Shown here in pieces: positions 21,726 through 36,000 of a stretch of 64,000 nucleotides of DNA. Location: the NCBI GenBank assembly GCA_958450365.1, contig CAUEEP010000933.1:1240001-1304000 (forward strand), given 5' to 3'. The translations under genes and the position numbers were made by a program. The stretch comes from Mesorhabditis belari (Eukaryota > Nematoda > Chromadorea > Rhabditida > Rhabditidae). The notes under the pieces were generated by a model. It searched no databases and was not told the origin of the DNA. It was given only the letters and a program-made list of their open reading frames with translations. Numbering within the stretch: the stretch's first letter is position 1; each line of letters opens with the position of its first letter.

Positions 21726-22164
21726 AAAGCCGTCTAGAACCAAATCTAGCTATCGATCCGGCCTCACGATAATCCAAGGGATCTATTTGATCACGGTAAC
21801 TGGTTAGAGCCTTGAGGCCCAGTTTGAGCGACAGATCTAGGAATTTGCACCATGAAGCTCTAGCTCTAGCTTTCCAGAGGTCAGGGTACCCCTGGTGCCC
21901 CCATAGGCTCATCGATCTCCCCTCCCTTTCCGGGGACACCATTGGGTCCTGGGGTCCCCGTGGGGGCTCTCCCCTTTCACCCGATGAACACACGAACCAT
22001 TTATCCAGCACGTTAATCCCCTTCACTTCACTTCAATGAAATCCTTTTCTTTTTTCTTCTCAATTTCTTTCAAATGCTTGACTATACAAGGCTATTTCAA
22101 GGCTTTTATCGTCAAGCATTTGACTATACAAATCTCTAACTTCTCGCTGACTTCTGGTTCTTCT

Positions 22165-22256
22165 CATGGCTCAGGCTCAGGCTCAGGCTAGGCTAGACTA
22201 GGCTTGGCTAGGCTTGGCTAGACTAGGCTAGGCTAGGCTAGGCTTGGCTTCAACCT
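22165..22256. repeat. AGGCT/AGGCTTGGCT simple repeat
   Basis: Runs of GGCTCAGGCTCAGG then GGCTAGGCTTGGCTAGGC. No gene nearby. Confidence 0.75.
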
Positions 22257-24000
22257 TCAAGGCTGATTGATTTTTGATTTTTGATTGATTTTGATAAACC
22301 AAACCATCAATTTTTCCAAGCAATCTAATGATTTTTCTCACTTTTCCTCCATTCTCATCTCGACTTTTCTCAACTCCAAAATGATCTCAAAGGCAAATAG
22401 TTTAAGAAAATTTTTTCACTTGTTTAAAGAAAAAAATCTCTGCACGGTCTTGGTTCATTTTTTTGAAATAACAGAAAAAATAATTTTTTATGTTTAAGCC
22501 TGGGTAGCTGGAAACCCCAAGCAGCCAATTGAATCCAATTTTTCTCTCCCTTCCTCTCTTCCTCTTCCTCTCTTCCTCTCCTTTTTCTGTGAGGGTATTT
22601 GGGTTGATGGGTTTTTGGATGAAACGCAATCTTCTCCCAATGAAACCACGGGAGACTCTGGACCCTTCAAGGACCCCTAAGGGCCAAAGGACCAAAGACA
22701 TCGTTTGTATTCATTTTCCTGAAATAAATGCACCAAATGGTTACATGACATCCAGCTAAGAGTCTCTTTTTGCAAAAGCCGCTCAAACTCAATCTGGATC
22801 GCTCTGGACCTGGACCTCTGGACCTGGACCTCTGGACCTGGACCCCTATCGACCTTGAATTCATCTACTTGCTAATGTTTCTAAAAGTTTAGTAATCTAG
22901 CTAGTTATCTAGTGTGACATCCAGATAAGAGATTTTGTAAGTTAGAACAAAGATCTCTGAAGTAAATGACTAGAATTAAGCTCAACCTCGTACCCAACCC
23001 CCTATCCACTCTAAAAGCCATCCAGTTCCCTTGTTATCGATTTCAAATATTAGCATGACATCCAACTAAGAACTTTCAGCCACTAAAACAATTCCTTTCT
23101 CAAGTGTGTTTGTGTAATTGAGCTGAAACTCTTCTCGCACTCTTTCCTCCCATTCTCGACCTTCTGCTCTTTCCCATTTCACTTAGTTTACCCAAACTGG
23201 GAGTCATTCTTTTGCCCTTTGTCGCCTAAATTGAGCCTCCTTCTCATTAAAAGTTGATGCTGTTTTCGGGATGCTTCTTTAGCTTTGAGAAGAAAAGAAT
23301 AGAAAACAAGAATGCAAAAAACATCAATTGTATTCTTTTTTCTCTTTTTTGGATGTCATTCTTGATGTTCTTTAAGGAATTTTTTAAATTTGCTAAATTT
23401 TTCTGTTTTTTGGAATATTTTATTAAACCGAAAGCCCTAATCGCTAAAGTTTTTTGTCGAAAATTTAAATTTAAATTTTAGCTCTTATTTTATTCAGATC
23501 TTATTTTGTGCACTCCAGCTTGCACATTGACGTTAATTGTTTTGTGGATTTGGCTGGATTTGGAGACTTTTCAGCTCCAAACTTGATTTTAAACGGATAG
23601 GGAAATCCGAGTTTCTACAGAAAATCCTCGATTTTTGAAGCGATTTCATTTTTTTCTTTTATTTTCTTTCATTCTTTTTCATTCTCTTTCATTCTCCTTC
23701 AATATTCCCCCCTTCAATATCCTTTTTGATTTACCATTTGTGATTTACTATTGCCAGTGGGTCAAATTTCATTTCCTCCGGGAAATTTCATTTCCCGATC
23801 GCTGTCTAAACATTTCCCTCGGGGTCACCACCAATGTCTTTCATCTCACCGCCATTCGAGTCCGATTCTTTCGGGAAATGGTGCTGTGACCTCCAGAATA
23901 GTTGAATATTTAATCATTTTCTTCATAACTTTTTCTATGACTATTTCTATGACTTTTTTTTCCTCACCAACTCGTTTCAGGGTTCGATAGAGGCGGCGAG

Positions 24001-27000
24001 ATGGATGCCAGTCAGCTCGCCGGCACTTCAAAAGGCTCGAATAGCTTGATTAGGTATTCAGAGAGTTTTATAAAGCTTGCAAAGCTTACAAAGCCTCCAG
24101 AAAAAGATTATCGATCAATACAGCATTTTAATTTTGTTGATTTTTATCTAAGTCATTATCTAAATGAAATTAAATCGAAAATTGTTTTTCCATTGGAAAA
24201 AGAGGTTTTTCAGATCACCAGATGATGAGAAAGTGATGGCAAAAACGGCACAAATAAAGCAATGGGTCGTGCATCGATTAAAAGAGGTTAGATAAAAGAC
24301 TCTCTCTTTCTCTTCCTCTCTCTTCCTCTCTCTCTTCCTCTCTCTCTTCCTCTCTCTCTTCTCTCTCTTCCTCTCTCCCTTCCTCTCTCTCCATCCAAAT
24401 AATCAAAATCATAAGCGGAAAGCAAAAATTAACATAATCCCCGCGTTCTCTTCATCATTAAGCGCCGATAATGCGATTAGTGCGTTGATGAAATTCCCCG
24501 TAAAATGATGGCTGTAAAATGGGGAATGCACTCCAGGATCTCGTGTGGAATCACCGAAAACCGGTGCCACTCCCGTTCTAACGCATTTTTATGAAGGCAT
24601 CGATTCGCTCGGAAACCACCTCTCAAATTTCTCTCTTGAAAACTCAAGAATTTTGTGCTCTCAAATTGTGTTGTGACCTCCAGCTTGAACTTTCCAAATT
24701 CTAGTTCCCGATTTTTTTTGCGCCCGGCCTTCTCGGTGAGCGCTGGTTCATTTACGCACTTTGCCCGGGTCACGAAAGCAGCCGATTTGCATGTAAGTCC
24801 CCGGGAAAAACGCTGTGCTATCCAAAACGCATGAATACTCAGTCGGGGAATGCATACACGAAAAGATGGCCGAGAAAAAGCTAGCAAGTCATTTTTGGTC
24901 CTCTGGGGGGCGATTTTGGGCAAGTCTTGACAAGAAAAAGGCTGCTTTTACGCTTCTTGCTGCTTCTTTCAGCTTCTTGCTTTTCCCGAATGTCAAAACA
25001 GCCATCAAATGACCTAGAGAGGAAAGCTATAGCAAATGAATGACCGTTGTTTGAGGGAAGAGAAAAAGGGGATGGCTCTCATTTTTCGATGACTGCTTTT
25101 AGCTGAATATCTTTTATGAAGTCATATTTTTTAAATTCTAATCTCTATTCTGGAAGTCACTCTAGAAAACCCGAATAACAGATTTAATGATTTTTTCATT
25201 TTCGATTTTGACTATTCACAATTTTGTTGTCTTCATTTTAGCTGAATATCTTTTACAAGGTCATATTTTTTTTGATTCTAATCTGTAATCGGGAGGTCAC
25301 TCTAGACAATGCAAATCATAGATTTAATGATTTTTGCATTTTCCGATTTTCACTATTGACAATTTTGTTATGTCTGCATTTTAGCTGAATATCTTTTATA
25401 AAGTCTTAATTTTTAAATGGTAATCTGTAATCTGGAAGTCACTCTAGAAAATCCAAATCATAGATTTAACGATTTTTGCATTTTCCGATTTTGACTATTG
25501 ACAATTTTGTTATGTCTTCATTTTAGCTGAATATCTTTTATAAAGTCTTAATTCTTTTATTCGTTTTCTTTAATCTGGAGCTCACTTTAGAAAGCACAAA
25601 TAAAAAATTTAACGATTTTTGCATTTTTTGTTATAATCGAATTTTAGCTGAATATCTTTTGTCAAGGGAATTTTTTTTTTGCTTAATTCTTAAAGTAAAG
25701 CACTTTTTAAAAAGCTGTGCTATCCAGATTGGCGGAAAAAAAGCGCAAAAAACGAGAACCACTGTCCAGTTTTTCGAAAAACCGACAGAGATCAGTCGAG
25801 CGAATGCAAATTTCAGCGATTCACCAAAGTCAATCGATTTCACGCCAGAAAAGCGAGCAAAAATGTTTCTGTGTTTATTTTTCTTTTCTAAAACCTTTAA
25901 TTAAGCATTTTTTATGAATTGAGAATGAATTTTGAAGGAATTTTGAATGAATTTTAAACAAATAGAAAATCTTTAACTTTTGATCGTTGATTTTTCGATT
26001 TATTTATTTTTGCTTTTTTTCTTTCACTAATATCTCAAAAAAAGTATTCAATTCAGTGCAATTGAGAGAAAGAAAGAAAAGAAAGAAAGAAAGGAAAGGA
26101 AAGAAAGGAAAGAAGGAAAGAAAGGAATGAAAGGAAAGAAAGGAATGAAAGGAAAGAAAGAAGGAAAGAAAGAAAAGAAAGAAAGGAAAGAAAAGAAAGG
26201 AAAGATAGTAAAGGAAAGAAAGGAAAGAAAGAAAAGAAAGAAAAAAAGAAAAGCTTTTCTCAGTTGTTTTTGCGTTTTTTCAGTGATCAAGTGGCCCACT
26301 TGATCTCAATTAAAAAAAAAACTCACTCTTTTCTCGCTTTTTATTGCCCTATCAACACTTGTGAGATCCAGGAATACGATTTTTCATTTCTGATCAGCAC
26401 GTTTTTCGTTTCATTTTTGAAAGCTCGTCTCAAACACGATCGAGCTATTAAACCTGTAGGGGAAAACTTCCAAAACTTCAAAAACACGAAACTTATCCCT
26501 CAAAATCTTTCGTGTGCCTTCCAACTTTGACCTTGACTCATTTTCATCAATGAAAAACTTTGGAGAAACCAGGTGTTTTCAGGGGAAGTGAAAAAATAAG
26601 AAACAAAGGCTTCGCTTAATTTTAATTTCTTTAATTCCCGCCTTTTCGCTTTGTGAATTGACCAAATCGTCTTTTTTTCGTCTTTTTTTTTTTGTCTTTT
26701 TTTTCGTCTTTTCTTTTAAATTTTCTCATTTTTATGAGCATTGTGTGTGCTTTTTGAGTGCCTTTCTTTTCAGGAAGACGAGAAAATCTTCGTCTCTCTT
26801 AATCCGAGTGAGCGATGGTGGCTAAGGGTGTTGCCGCTCAGCCATCATCCTCAGAATGTCTAATTTGAAAAATTTTCAACTTTTTGCAAAATCTGGAACG
26901 CACGACAGTAGAGAGCATAATTTCAAAAGAAAAAAATAAATAAAATTCAAAAATTTCCATTTTTCCACTTTTTCAAATTCTCGATTTTTGACGCGATTTT

Positions 27001-30000
27001 TCTCGGTAGCTGTGTCATGCGCTCCAGAATGGCAAATGAAAACAGTTTCCACCTCATTAGTGCATTTGTGAGCCTGGGAAAGCTTTGGTAAGCGGCGCGC
27101 TCGGGTGAACCTGCTCCGACCACTCCCCTCAGCTCGACGGCCTTTCGGCTTTTCGGCTCTTGTCCCTTTTTTGCCAAAATTTGGGTCTCTTTCCCAATTT
27201 TAGCTAGCTAATGTGAGAGCCTCTCACCGTCATTAAAATTTTTCTCTTTTTTTCAGCAATTGTTGTCAGACTTGAAGTTGTTTTTCAAAATTTCTATTAA
27301 AAAAAATTTTTTTGCAATTTAAAAAAAATCTCATTCTCATTATTTTCTGTGCTCTCCAGATTGAAAGTTAGCAAATTTTCGAATCGAATTTCCTTGGTAG
27401 ATTCTCCGAAAACAAGGCGATCCTCAAATTCTCGCATCGTCATCCTCAAATTCGTCACATTAGGCAATAAATCTCGAGGAAAACGTTCGAAATTGATGAT
27501 GGTTTTGATGGGCTGGCTAGAGGGATACCCTGGGACATTGCTGAGGACAGTCTGACCATCAGAGTGAACAGTCAGAGTGGCTAACCTCAACAACCGCTAA
27601 CCCGATTTTTCACCAATTCTCTAAATCGTTCACACAAAAGTTTTCACCCAACTTTTCCCAAGTCTGACATCCAGCTTGACCATTGTCACTTCTAGATGCT
27701 GATTTCATCGCATTAGGGAAAAGATTTATATTAGAAACAGTTCCAGTCTCAATCAACATTTTGTCAAATTGATAATTTTGAGTATTCAGCTATTTCTGAA
27801 TATTCTGTGCTATCCAGTTCGACTTTTCTTGCTTTTAAATGCTAATTTCAATTACGTGAAACTTTCATTTGAGTGCCAATTGCATTATCTTTAGAATTAT
27901 CTTTAGAATAAAGGGATTAAAATTGACGTAATATCCCTAGGGTCTTGGCTCTGGTCTTGGCGGTGATCGATCTCCTGGCTAAATGACATTCATAAAGAGA
28001 GTTTGGCTTAGGCTGAGGGATTGGGGGGAAATGCTAATTATGCGCGCGCGCGTCTTGGGATTCATTTCCGAATGCGTCGAATGCCAACGTCCCTCCACCG
28101 GGTATCACTTGATTTTTGGCTAATCTGGAGTGCAGAACACCTTTTGCACGAGTTGAATCGCAAAATTTCAAAAAGAATTTGAAGGCACTTTTTTGAAGGC
28201 ACTTTTTGAAGGCACTTTTTTGAAGGCACTTTTTGAAGGCACTTTTTTTGAAGGCACTTTTTGCTACTATTTTGTACTCCGTAATATCCCTAGGGTCTTG
28301 GCTCGGGCGGTGATCGATCTCTTGGCTAAATGACATTCATAAAGAGAGTTTGGCTTAGGCTGAGGGATTGGGGGGAAATGCTAATTATGCGCGCGCGCCG
28401 TCTTGGGATTCATTTCCGAATGCCCCGAATGCCAACGTCCCTCCACCGGCTGTCACTTGCCCGACCGCATTTATTGGCCGTATTTCATAAATTCCCGCAT
28501 TTCTCTCAATTTCTTTCATATCTGGATGTCACTGCAGCTATTGAATTAAAAAATTTTTTGATTTTCGCAAATTCAATGAAGGTGGTTTTTGAGCTAAAAC
28601 GTTAGTGGAATATTTTCCGAAAAAAAATGCTTTTTTTGCGCATATTTTCGCTGAATCCTCCTTTCTGGCAGTCATCAATTCGATCGAGGCGAAAATATTT
28701 CGAGGTTATTGCTTTTTGGCGTTAAGGTGGAAATTAGACCCCGAATTGGGTAATTCGCCCAAAATTGGGTTGGTTGAAGGGAAAAAAAATGAAAAACGTA
28801 ATTTCTAAGGCTAATCCTGGAGGTCATGCTACGAGAAGAAGTGGGTTTTATCTTTCAATTCTCAACGTATAAGTTTTACATTTTGCTGGTGTTGAAGATG
28901 GTGGAGGGCGTTGAGTATTTGTTTTCAATTGGATCCCCAAATCCGTATTGGGATCGCTGAGATGCCAGAATTGGCTAAGGAAAGCCGGGAAAGCCCGGAA
29001 AAGACGAATTTCTGATTTCCGAGGCAGGGGGAGGAAGAGGGATCAGCTTTCAATGGCCACCCATCCCCCTTAAACCCTTCCCTAGTACGTAAATGCCCGA
29101 CTTTGCAAGAAATCCCAAATTATCACTTCAAATTCGCCAATCCTGGAACGCAGCCTACGCATTTTTTTAAAATTTTAGCAATTTTAAACCAAAATTCCGT
29201 TTATCTACTTTTTACACCTGCACTATTTATGGATTTTTTAAATCTAATAAACTCAACTTTCATTATGCTCTCCAATTATTGTGACCTCCAATTTACAAAT
29301 TCCGCTCGGTTTCCCCAAATCGTGCCTCACCAAACTCGAGTTTTTTTGCCATTCTTGTTTTTCCCCCTCTCGCATACCAATTTCGTTTGAAGAGCCTTCA
29401 AAATCCCTCTTTTTCCGTTTCCCTCCCTCCCCCCGTTCGTGTGCAAGTCGCAAGAAAAAGAATAGATGGAATTGAGGGAGAAAGAGCTGCTTTCCTTTCC
29501 CCTCCTTTTGTCTCTGTCATTTTTTTGTCTTAGCGGCCCCTCGAGGATTTCACTCGGAGAGTTAAAACACTCACTCGAACTTTATTTCCCCCCGATTTCA
29601 TTCGATTTTTGCCTTTTCTGTAATGCACCAGAGCCTTTCCAGCGCTTTTCAGCTTTTCTATGCTAGTGTGCGAAAAAGAAAAGTTGGCGCACATCGAGTA
29701 TACCCCAGAAAATTAGCATAGGGTTTATTTTGCATTTAATTTTTTCGATTTTTGGCTAATCTGGAGTGCAGGACACCTTTTGCACGAGTTGAATCGCAAA
29801 ATTTCAAAAAGAATTTGAAGGCACTTTTTTGAAGGCACTTTTTCAAAGGCACTTTTTTGAAGGCACTTTTTAGAAGTCACTTTTTGCACCAGGGCGTCTT
29901 GCTGCTATTTTGTACTAGTTCGGGTCCATAGCCCGTGCCCCGACAATCAGCGCAACTTTACACAATGTCGGTCATAATTCCCCGCGAATGGGGCTCAATT

Positions 30001-33000
30001 TTTTCTCATTTCTCCCGTCTCCTTCGCGCACCATCTGTGATCGTCGCTTTTTCTGCTAGCGTTCACTTTTTTTTCCGCCCGAAATGACACGACCCGAGCC
30101 CCATCCCTCACTCATTCACTCACCCCAGTCATACAGATGTGCTTTGTTATTTTTGGGAAGCATTCATTTTCTGCTTAAAACTCGAAAATTTCACTGCTGT
30201 ATCAGAAAAAAGTTCATTGTTGGACTCCGCAAGGCTACCAGAGCGTTTCCGGAAAAATTCCCGAGTCTTGTCGAATTTTTTTCAGTTTTTTCGTCCATCC
30301 TGGAAGGCATTCTTTCGAAAAAAATGGGAATTCCTTTGAATTTTTGCATTTTCGATTTTCTTAATTCAACTCTGAACCAGTTCATCATGATTTTTTCAAA
30401 AATTTCAAATTATCATCAATTTTTTTTGACTTCATTGTCCATTCTGGAACGCATTCTATCTAAAAAACAAAAAAAATCGTCTAATGCTTTCATTTTTCAA
30501 TGATGCAAAAAGTGCCTTCAAAAAAGTACCTTCAAAAAGTGCCTTCAAATTCTTTCAGAAATTTTGCGATTTAACTCGTGCAAAGGGTGTTCTGCACTCC
30601 AGATCGGGCAAAACTTGACGAAATTCGGAATGAAATTAATATTAAATTCATATTAGCCTGTTGGTTGGAAATGGTGCAAAAAGTGCCTTCAAAAAAGTGC
30701 CTTCAAAAAATGCCTTCAAAAAGTGCCTTCAAATTTTCTTCCAAATTTTTCTCAATCTCTTTCTTTCATAACCGAATCCGAGAGCCATGTGTGACCCTCA
30801 GGATTCCCTTTTTCGACTACAATTTTGTCTCTTTTTAGGCACGGATTGCCAAAATTAAGCCCCAATCTGCATTGGGAGAGACGGGGAAAAGAGAGGGGAG
30901 ACTGTGGCAGCCAGCCGTAAACAAATCCGCCTGTCCATATGTGTCCTGTACCAAACAACGTTGATTTATCAAGCCAATTTGCGGCCGGGCGAACATTTTG
31001 TTGTTTTTATGGGCGATCCTGGAACGCACCGGGCCCAAAAATGCAATTGTTTTAGACTTAAATGGAAATTCTCAAAAATCGAATATGCTAATTTTTCGAA
31101 TTTCGAATTTTTAAAAATTCAAAAATCGATCTTAAAAACTTTAGCCAGGCCTAGGGTGACCTCCAGATTATCCATTTTTTTAAAAAACTTTCAAAAGTTG
31201 TCACTTTTCTGCCACTTTTTCGGCCCATTCTCAATTCCATAACCGATGCCGCTGAGCGCTTCAGCTTTTTTCCCCATTTCATTTCGATAAAGTTATCCTT
31301 TTTTCCCCTTTTCCCATCGAGTTCGCTTTTGGGTAAAGATCCAGCAGCTTTACTACTTTTTTTTCTTTTTCCTAACGCTCGTTCACTTTACAATTTTCAG
31401 GAATATGAAATTCCATGACGATTTTTTTCGATTTCTTAAAAATTCAAAAATTCGTTTTACTTTTTTCCAGCCTTCCATGTGACCTCCAGATCGTTCATTT
31501 TTAAGAAAAAGTTTCAAAATTGACACCATTTTTGTCATTTTTCTGTCCCATTCTCAATTTTACAACTAAACGCTTTAGCTTTTCTTTGTCTGAAGATTTT
31601 ACGAAAGATTTATCCCACTTTTCATTCTATTTTTCTTATTTTTAACCATTGGATAAAGGTGGATAAAGCGCTGAATTCTTTTTTTACCATTTTTTGCCAT
31701 TTTCCCCATTTCTTAATATCAAATCGACCATTTTGTGAATTTTTTTTTTGCCCAAAAATGGTGTTGAATTTCTGGCTTCGAATTGGCCTCTTTCTCGCCA
31801 GTCGATTCAGCTATTCAGCTATTGCTTTTCGGGGGGGAAGGGGAAATGGTGGTGAGGCACGAAAAGGAGCACTGAAAGAAGAAGAAGACAAGACAAATGT
31901 GTTCTCGATATTCCTCTTCATCCCATCCCCACCAAATTCGGAAAATAGAGGTCTTTTTGGCGGATCTGGAGCGCACAAATCGCATTTTCATTTTCAAAAA
32001 TCGAGATTTTTTTGTGCCTAACTTTCCCGAGATCGACGCTGACAAAATGTTGCCTGAATATCTTGATTTGACGTGTAATTATTCGAATTAAAGCTTTTTT
32101 TGGCGAATCTGGATCTCACAAATAGCTATTTTGATAGAAAATTTGAGAAATCGCTGAACAATTTACTTTTTTATGCACTTTTCAAATTCTTCCCTGGATT
32201 TCTTTCCTCGTTATTCCAATATTCTAATTCGACTTTTTTTTGACCCATCTGGAAGTCACTTGTTGAAAAAATTACTTTAAAAAAGTGTCTTTTTTGAAAA
32301 AATTTTTACATCTTTTTCTCCCGTTGAAATCGTGCAAAAAATACGGTGACTTATCGATTTGTTAAAAGATTTAAACAAATTTTTGACTGATCTGGAGTGC
32401 AGAACACCTTTTGCACGAGTTGAATCGCAAAATTTCCAAAAGAATTTGAAGGCACTTTTTTGAAGGCACTTTTTTGAAGGCACTTTTTTGAAGGCACTTT
32501 TTGAAGGCACTTTTTTTGAAGTCAATTTTTGCTCGATTTAAACAAATTTTTGACTGATCTGGAAGGCACAGAGGCAGGATTTGCCGGAAAAAGTAGCACT
32601 TCGCAAACGTTTTACATTCAGCATTCTTCCATTTTTCCATTTTTCACTAGTCACCAAATTTCCTTTCACCTAATCACTTTTTCTTTTTCAGTTGGAAGAA
32701 CAAAACGAGCGGCTGAAGCAGCAGAATCTCCGATGCACCACACAGCTGCAAATGCTCAAATCGATGAGTGAAAAGAGTCGCAATTGGAATAACAAAAAGA
32801 CGAACAGCTTCGACGTCATGAGCCACTCGGTGACGGTTTGTTTTTGAGCAGAAAAGCTGTAAAACTGGCTCTAGCCTTTGCCTGAATCTCAAAAATGATT
32901 TCAGGGTGCTCTCCCAGTGTGTCGCGAGCTCGAGAATCGCACCTCTGATGACAGCGGCTTGACAAGCGATGAGCATGAGAGGTTCTCGAAAAAGACATTT

Positions 33001-36000
33001 TAGAAACTTTTCAACAATTCGAAAATAAAGTGTGACTTCCAGGATTGCCAGTATTTCGATTAAAAAGAAAATCGATCAAATTCTAGAGGCTGCACGGCGC
33101 TGATCACTGACAACGCCGTGATGAGCCGCTCGATCGCCGGCGAGTCGACCCCGAAAACGTTGCGAAAGAGTTCGTTATCTATTTTTAAACAAAAAGATAG
33201 AAAAATAAAGATATTCAGCTATTTTCGTTAGCTGAATAGCTTTATTTTTCTTCTTTTATTTAACTGAATATCTTTAACAAAAATTTTTAATAAATTTTAA
33301 ATGCAAACTTTGCAAAAATTTTAAAATTTAAAAAATGCTTTTTTAAATAAATTTTGCTTTTTTTACGCCCAGTGACTTCCAGAATTGACTTTAAAATCAA
33401 AAAATTTTGAAAATTTCAGAAATGACACGACAAAACTCGGCCGATTGCGCTCCACAGGCTCCGGTGACTCCATCATCGGATGGGTCGCCTGTTTGGGAGC
33501 AAAGCCGACCAATACCCACCCCGAGGAAACCCAGGAACACGCCAATAAATGTAATTTTACGAGTACAGTACAGTACAGTACAGTAATTCGAGTACAGTAA
33601 CCCAGTCAAAAAAAAAATTTTGTCAATTTTTGAAATTTTGACTATGTGAATTTCTAAAGTGCACTCCAGAATGGGGATTTTTTAAATTCGAAACTCTCTA
33701 GGTTGAACGAGACTCGCTGAATTCGTTTCGTGACGAGTACGAGTTCGACTGTGACGAAGAGGAGGAGGAGGAGATGTTCGACGAGGTGGTGGAAAGCCCG
33801 TCAGAGCACAGAGCACCCGCAAAATACGCGGACTATGTGAATCTGGCGGACTTTTGCGCGATTCGGGACGACGAAGTGGTTTACTCGGATATTATCAAAC
33901 CGACAACGTCTCAACCACCCGAACCACCGCAACACAAAACGAGGCCATGGGTGAGTGGAAAAAAAAGTCAGACTAACTAGTGAGTGGAAGTTGATAAAAA
34001 GCTTGGCTAGTTGCTATTGCGGGATAGGAGAAACCAGGATCGACTGGTGCCTTCAAAAAAGTGCCTTTGAAAAAGTGCCTTCAAGAAAGTGCCTTCAAAA
34101 AAGTGCCTTCAAAAAGTGCCTTCAAGAAAGTGCCTTCAAAAAGTGCCTTCAAATTCTTTTTGAAATTTTACGATTCAATTCATTCAAATAGTAGACTGCA
34201 CTCCAGATTAGCCAAAAATCGAAAAAATTAAATGCAAAATAAACCCTATGCTAATTTTCTGAGGCATACTCAATTGGTGCAAATTTTTCTTTTTTTTCTT
34301 CGCATAGAAAAGCTCAAAACCGCTTGAAAATCCCTAGTGCATTCCAGATAGGGTAAAAAAATATAATAAGTACCAGTTGAGCTAATTGGTGTATCACTTT
34401 TGGTTTTATAAAATTGAAATCGCTTCCAGGAGTCGCGTCTGTTGGACGTGGCCGAGAAATGCTTGTCGCCGATCGACTCCCTCACTTCCGATTCCCCAAA
34501 TCGTTCATCTTCACAGAAAAGAGAGTCATTCGATGGGCAAAGACCGTCGAATGCCTCGGCGAGTCCGTACCAAGTGACGCGAATATCGCTGGATCGGGTT
34601 CGTTTTTGCTGCGCCTTTTGTCTACCGTATGAATTTCTAACCCTCCTGTGCGCTCCAGGATCACCAAATCGATTTGAAATTTCAGGTTTCCTCTTCGCCG
34701 AGGCGCTCAAACGGCGCGTCGAGCAATCTCTCGACTCGTTCCCCTCGCATTTTCTCTAACTACTCGATCGCTTTAGTGAATAAGAGATCTTTGATTTATA
34801 TATTAGATCTTTGCAGAGCGATCGTGACTCAAAGGACTATCAGAATGGTTCAGCGGAAATAAAAACTCGACCGCTCAACATTCGAACTTCACTAATACCA
34901 ACAACCGACTCGGTACAAAAAAAATATTTTTCTTTTTACAATTTCAATTTTCTAATCATTTCATTTTCTCTTGTGACATCCAGGATTGACATTTTTTTGA
35001 TTTAAAAGATTTTTCAGCTTGAAAAATCCGGTTACTGGAGCTTGGTTTCGGAAAGTCGCTTGAAATCGTTAAAACGAAGATTTGTCGAACTCCGAAATGG
35101 TCAACTGAGCTTTTACCGGACCCAGGTTTCGAAAGTTTCTCGGTTTTAAGAAGAAATTGAGTCTTTAGAAGAATCAGAGCCGAGATGAGGAGCCACTGGC
35201 TCGAATCGCGCTCACCGAGATCAAGAGCGTGACAAGAATGGCGCAATGTGGTGGGAATTACGCTTTTCTGGTGAGTGCATTCGGCGATCTGGCACAAAAT
35301 GGCGTAGAAATCGAGTCATTTCTAATGTTTTAGCTGGTAACCGGCACGCAGAAGTTCCAGTACATGACGGAGAGTGAAAGGGCGACAGAGGAATGGATTC
35401 ATGTGTTAACCCAAGCAATCAAAGGTCAGCCAAACAATTTTTGAGACCAAAAAAATCTGGAGACCCTTTTCGACAAAACTTTGAGGCAAAGCTAGAAGGA
35501 AATTTTGGCTGATTTTGGCTTGCACCCCATTGAAAAGGGTCAAGTTACGCCCTTTCTCTTAGCAGCGGATGGCTGAGTGGTTAGGAGGCCGGGATGGGGT
35601 TCGAGAGATCGAGGGTTCGAATCCACCTCCACTTGGACTTTTTCGTTTTTTACTAAAAGCTCATAGATAGCCTTATAAGTAAAAACTAACTAAGCCAAGC
35701 TCGACTAAGCCAAGCTCGACTAAGCCAAGCTCGACTAAGCCAAGCTCGACTAAGCCAAGCTCGACTAAGCCAAGCTCGACTAAGCCAAGCTCGACTAGGC
35801 CAAGCTCGACTAGGCCAAGCTCGACTAGGCCAAGCTCGACTAGGCCAAGCTCGACTAGGCCAAGCTCGACTAGGCCAAGCTCGACTAGGCCAAGCTCGAC
35901 TAGGCCAAGCTCGACTAGGCCAAGCTCGACTAGGCCAAGCTCGACTAGGCCAAGGCTATCCTTGATATCCTTCATATCCGTATTCTACTTCAGGAGCGAC

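Larger units (their letters stand above)
17461..24000. promoter_or_regulatory. Divergent intergenic region, repeat-filled
   Basis: The secreted-protein gene and max-1 start at opposite ends and point away from each other, so both promoters must lie here. No convincing gene was seen. Contents: the 141-bp repeat cluster, a near-duplicate of about 85 bp (18704-18818 and 18868-18950), a tRNA-like sequence, minisatellites, a palindromic element and TTAGGC-type hairpins, listed separately. A trans-splice-like acceptor (TCGTTTCAG) ends at about 23980, some 20 nt before the max-1 ATG. Confidence 0.6.
24287..32691 (+). repeat. 8.4-kb intron 2 of max-1, repeat-rich
   Basis: No internal gene is supported. 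It contains CT runs (24299-24392), a 140-143-bp array (25090-25740), a polypurine tract, a direct duplication (27929-28103 and 28281-28455), several GTGCCTTC clusters and about 35 copies of the 12-bp box. A minus-strand ORF at 27593-27297 (start MLRLATLTVHSDG) has ordinary composition but no recognised domain. Confidence 0.75.

Noticed and set aside
24477..24923. 148-codon minus-strand ORF within max-1 intron 2
   Set aside because: It contains two copies of the 12-bp box and no domain; probably a chance ORF.
27297..27593. 98-codon minus-strand ORF in max-1 intron 2
   Set aside because: Ordinary amino-acid composition but no recognised domain, no flanking exons and no trans-splice site; not strong enough to call a gene.
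35673..35975. Minus-strand ORF of Gly-Leu-Val-Glu-Leu repeats
   Set aside because: Translation of the 15-bp satellite within a max-1 intron.
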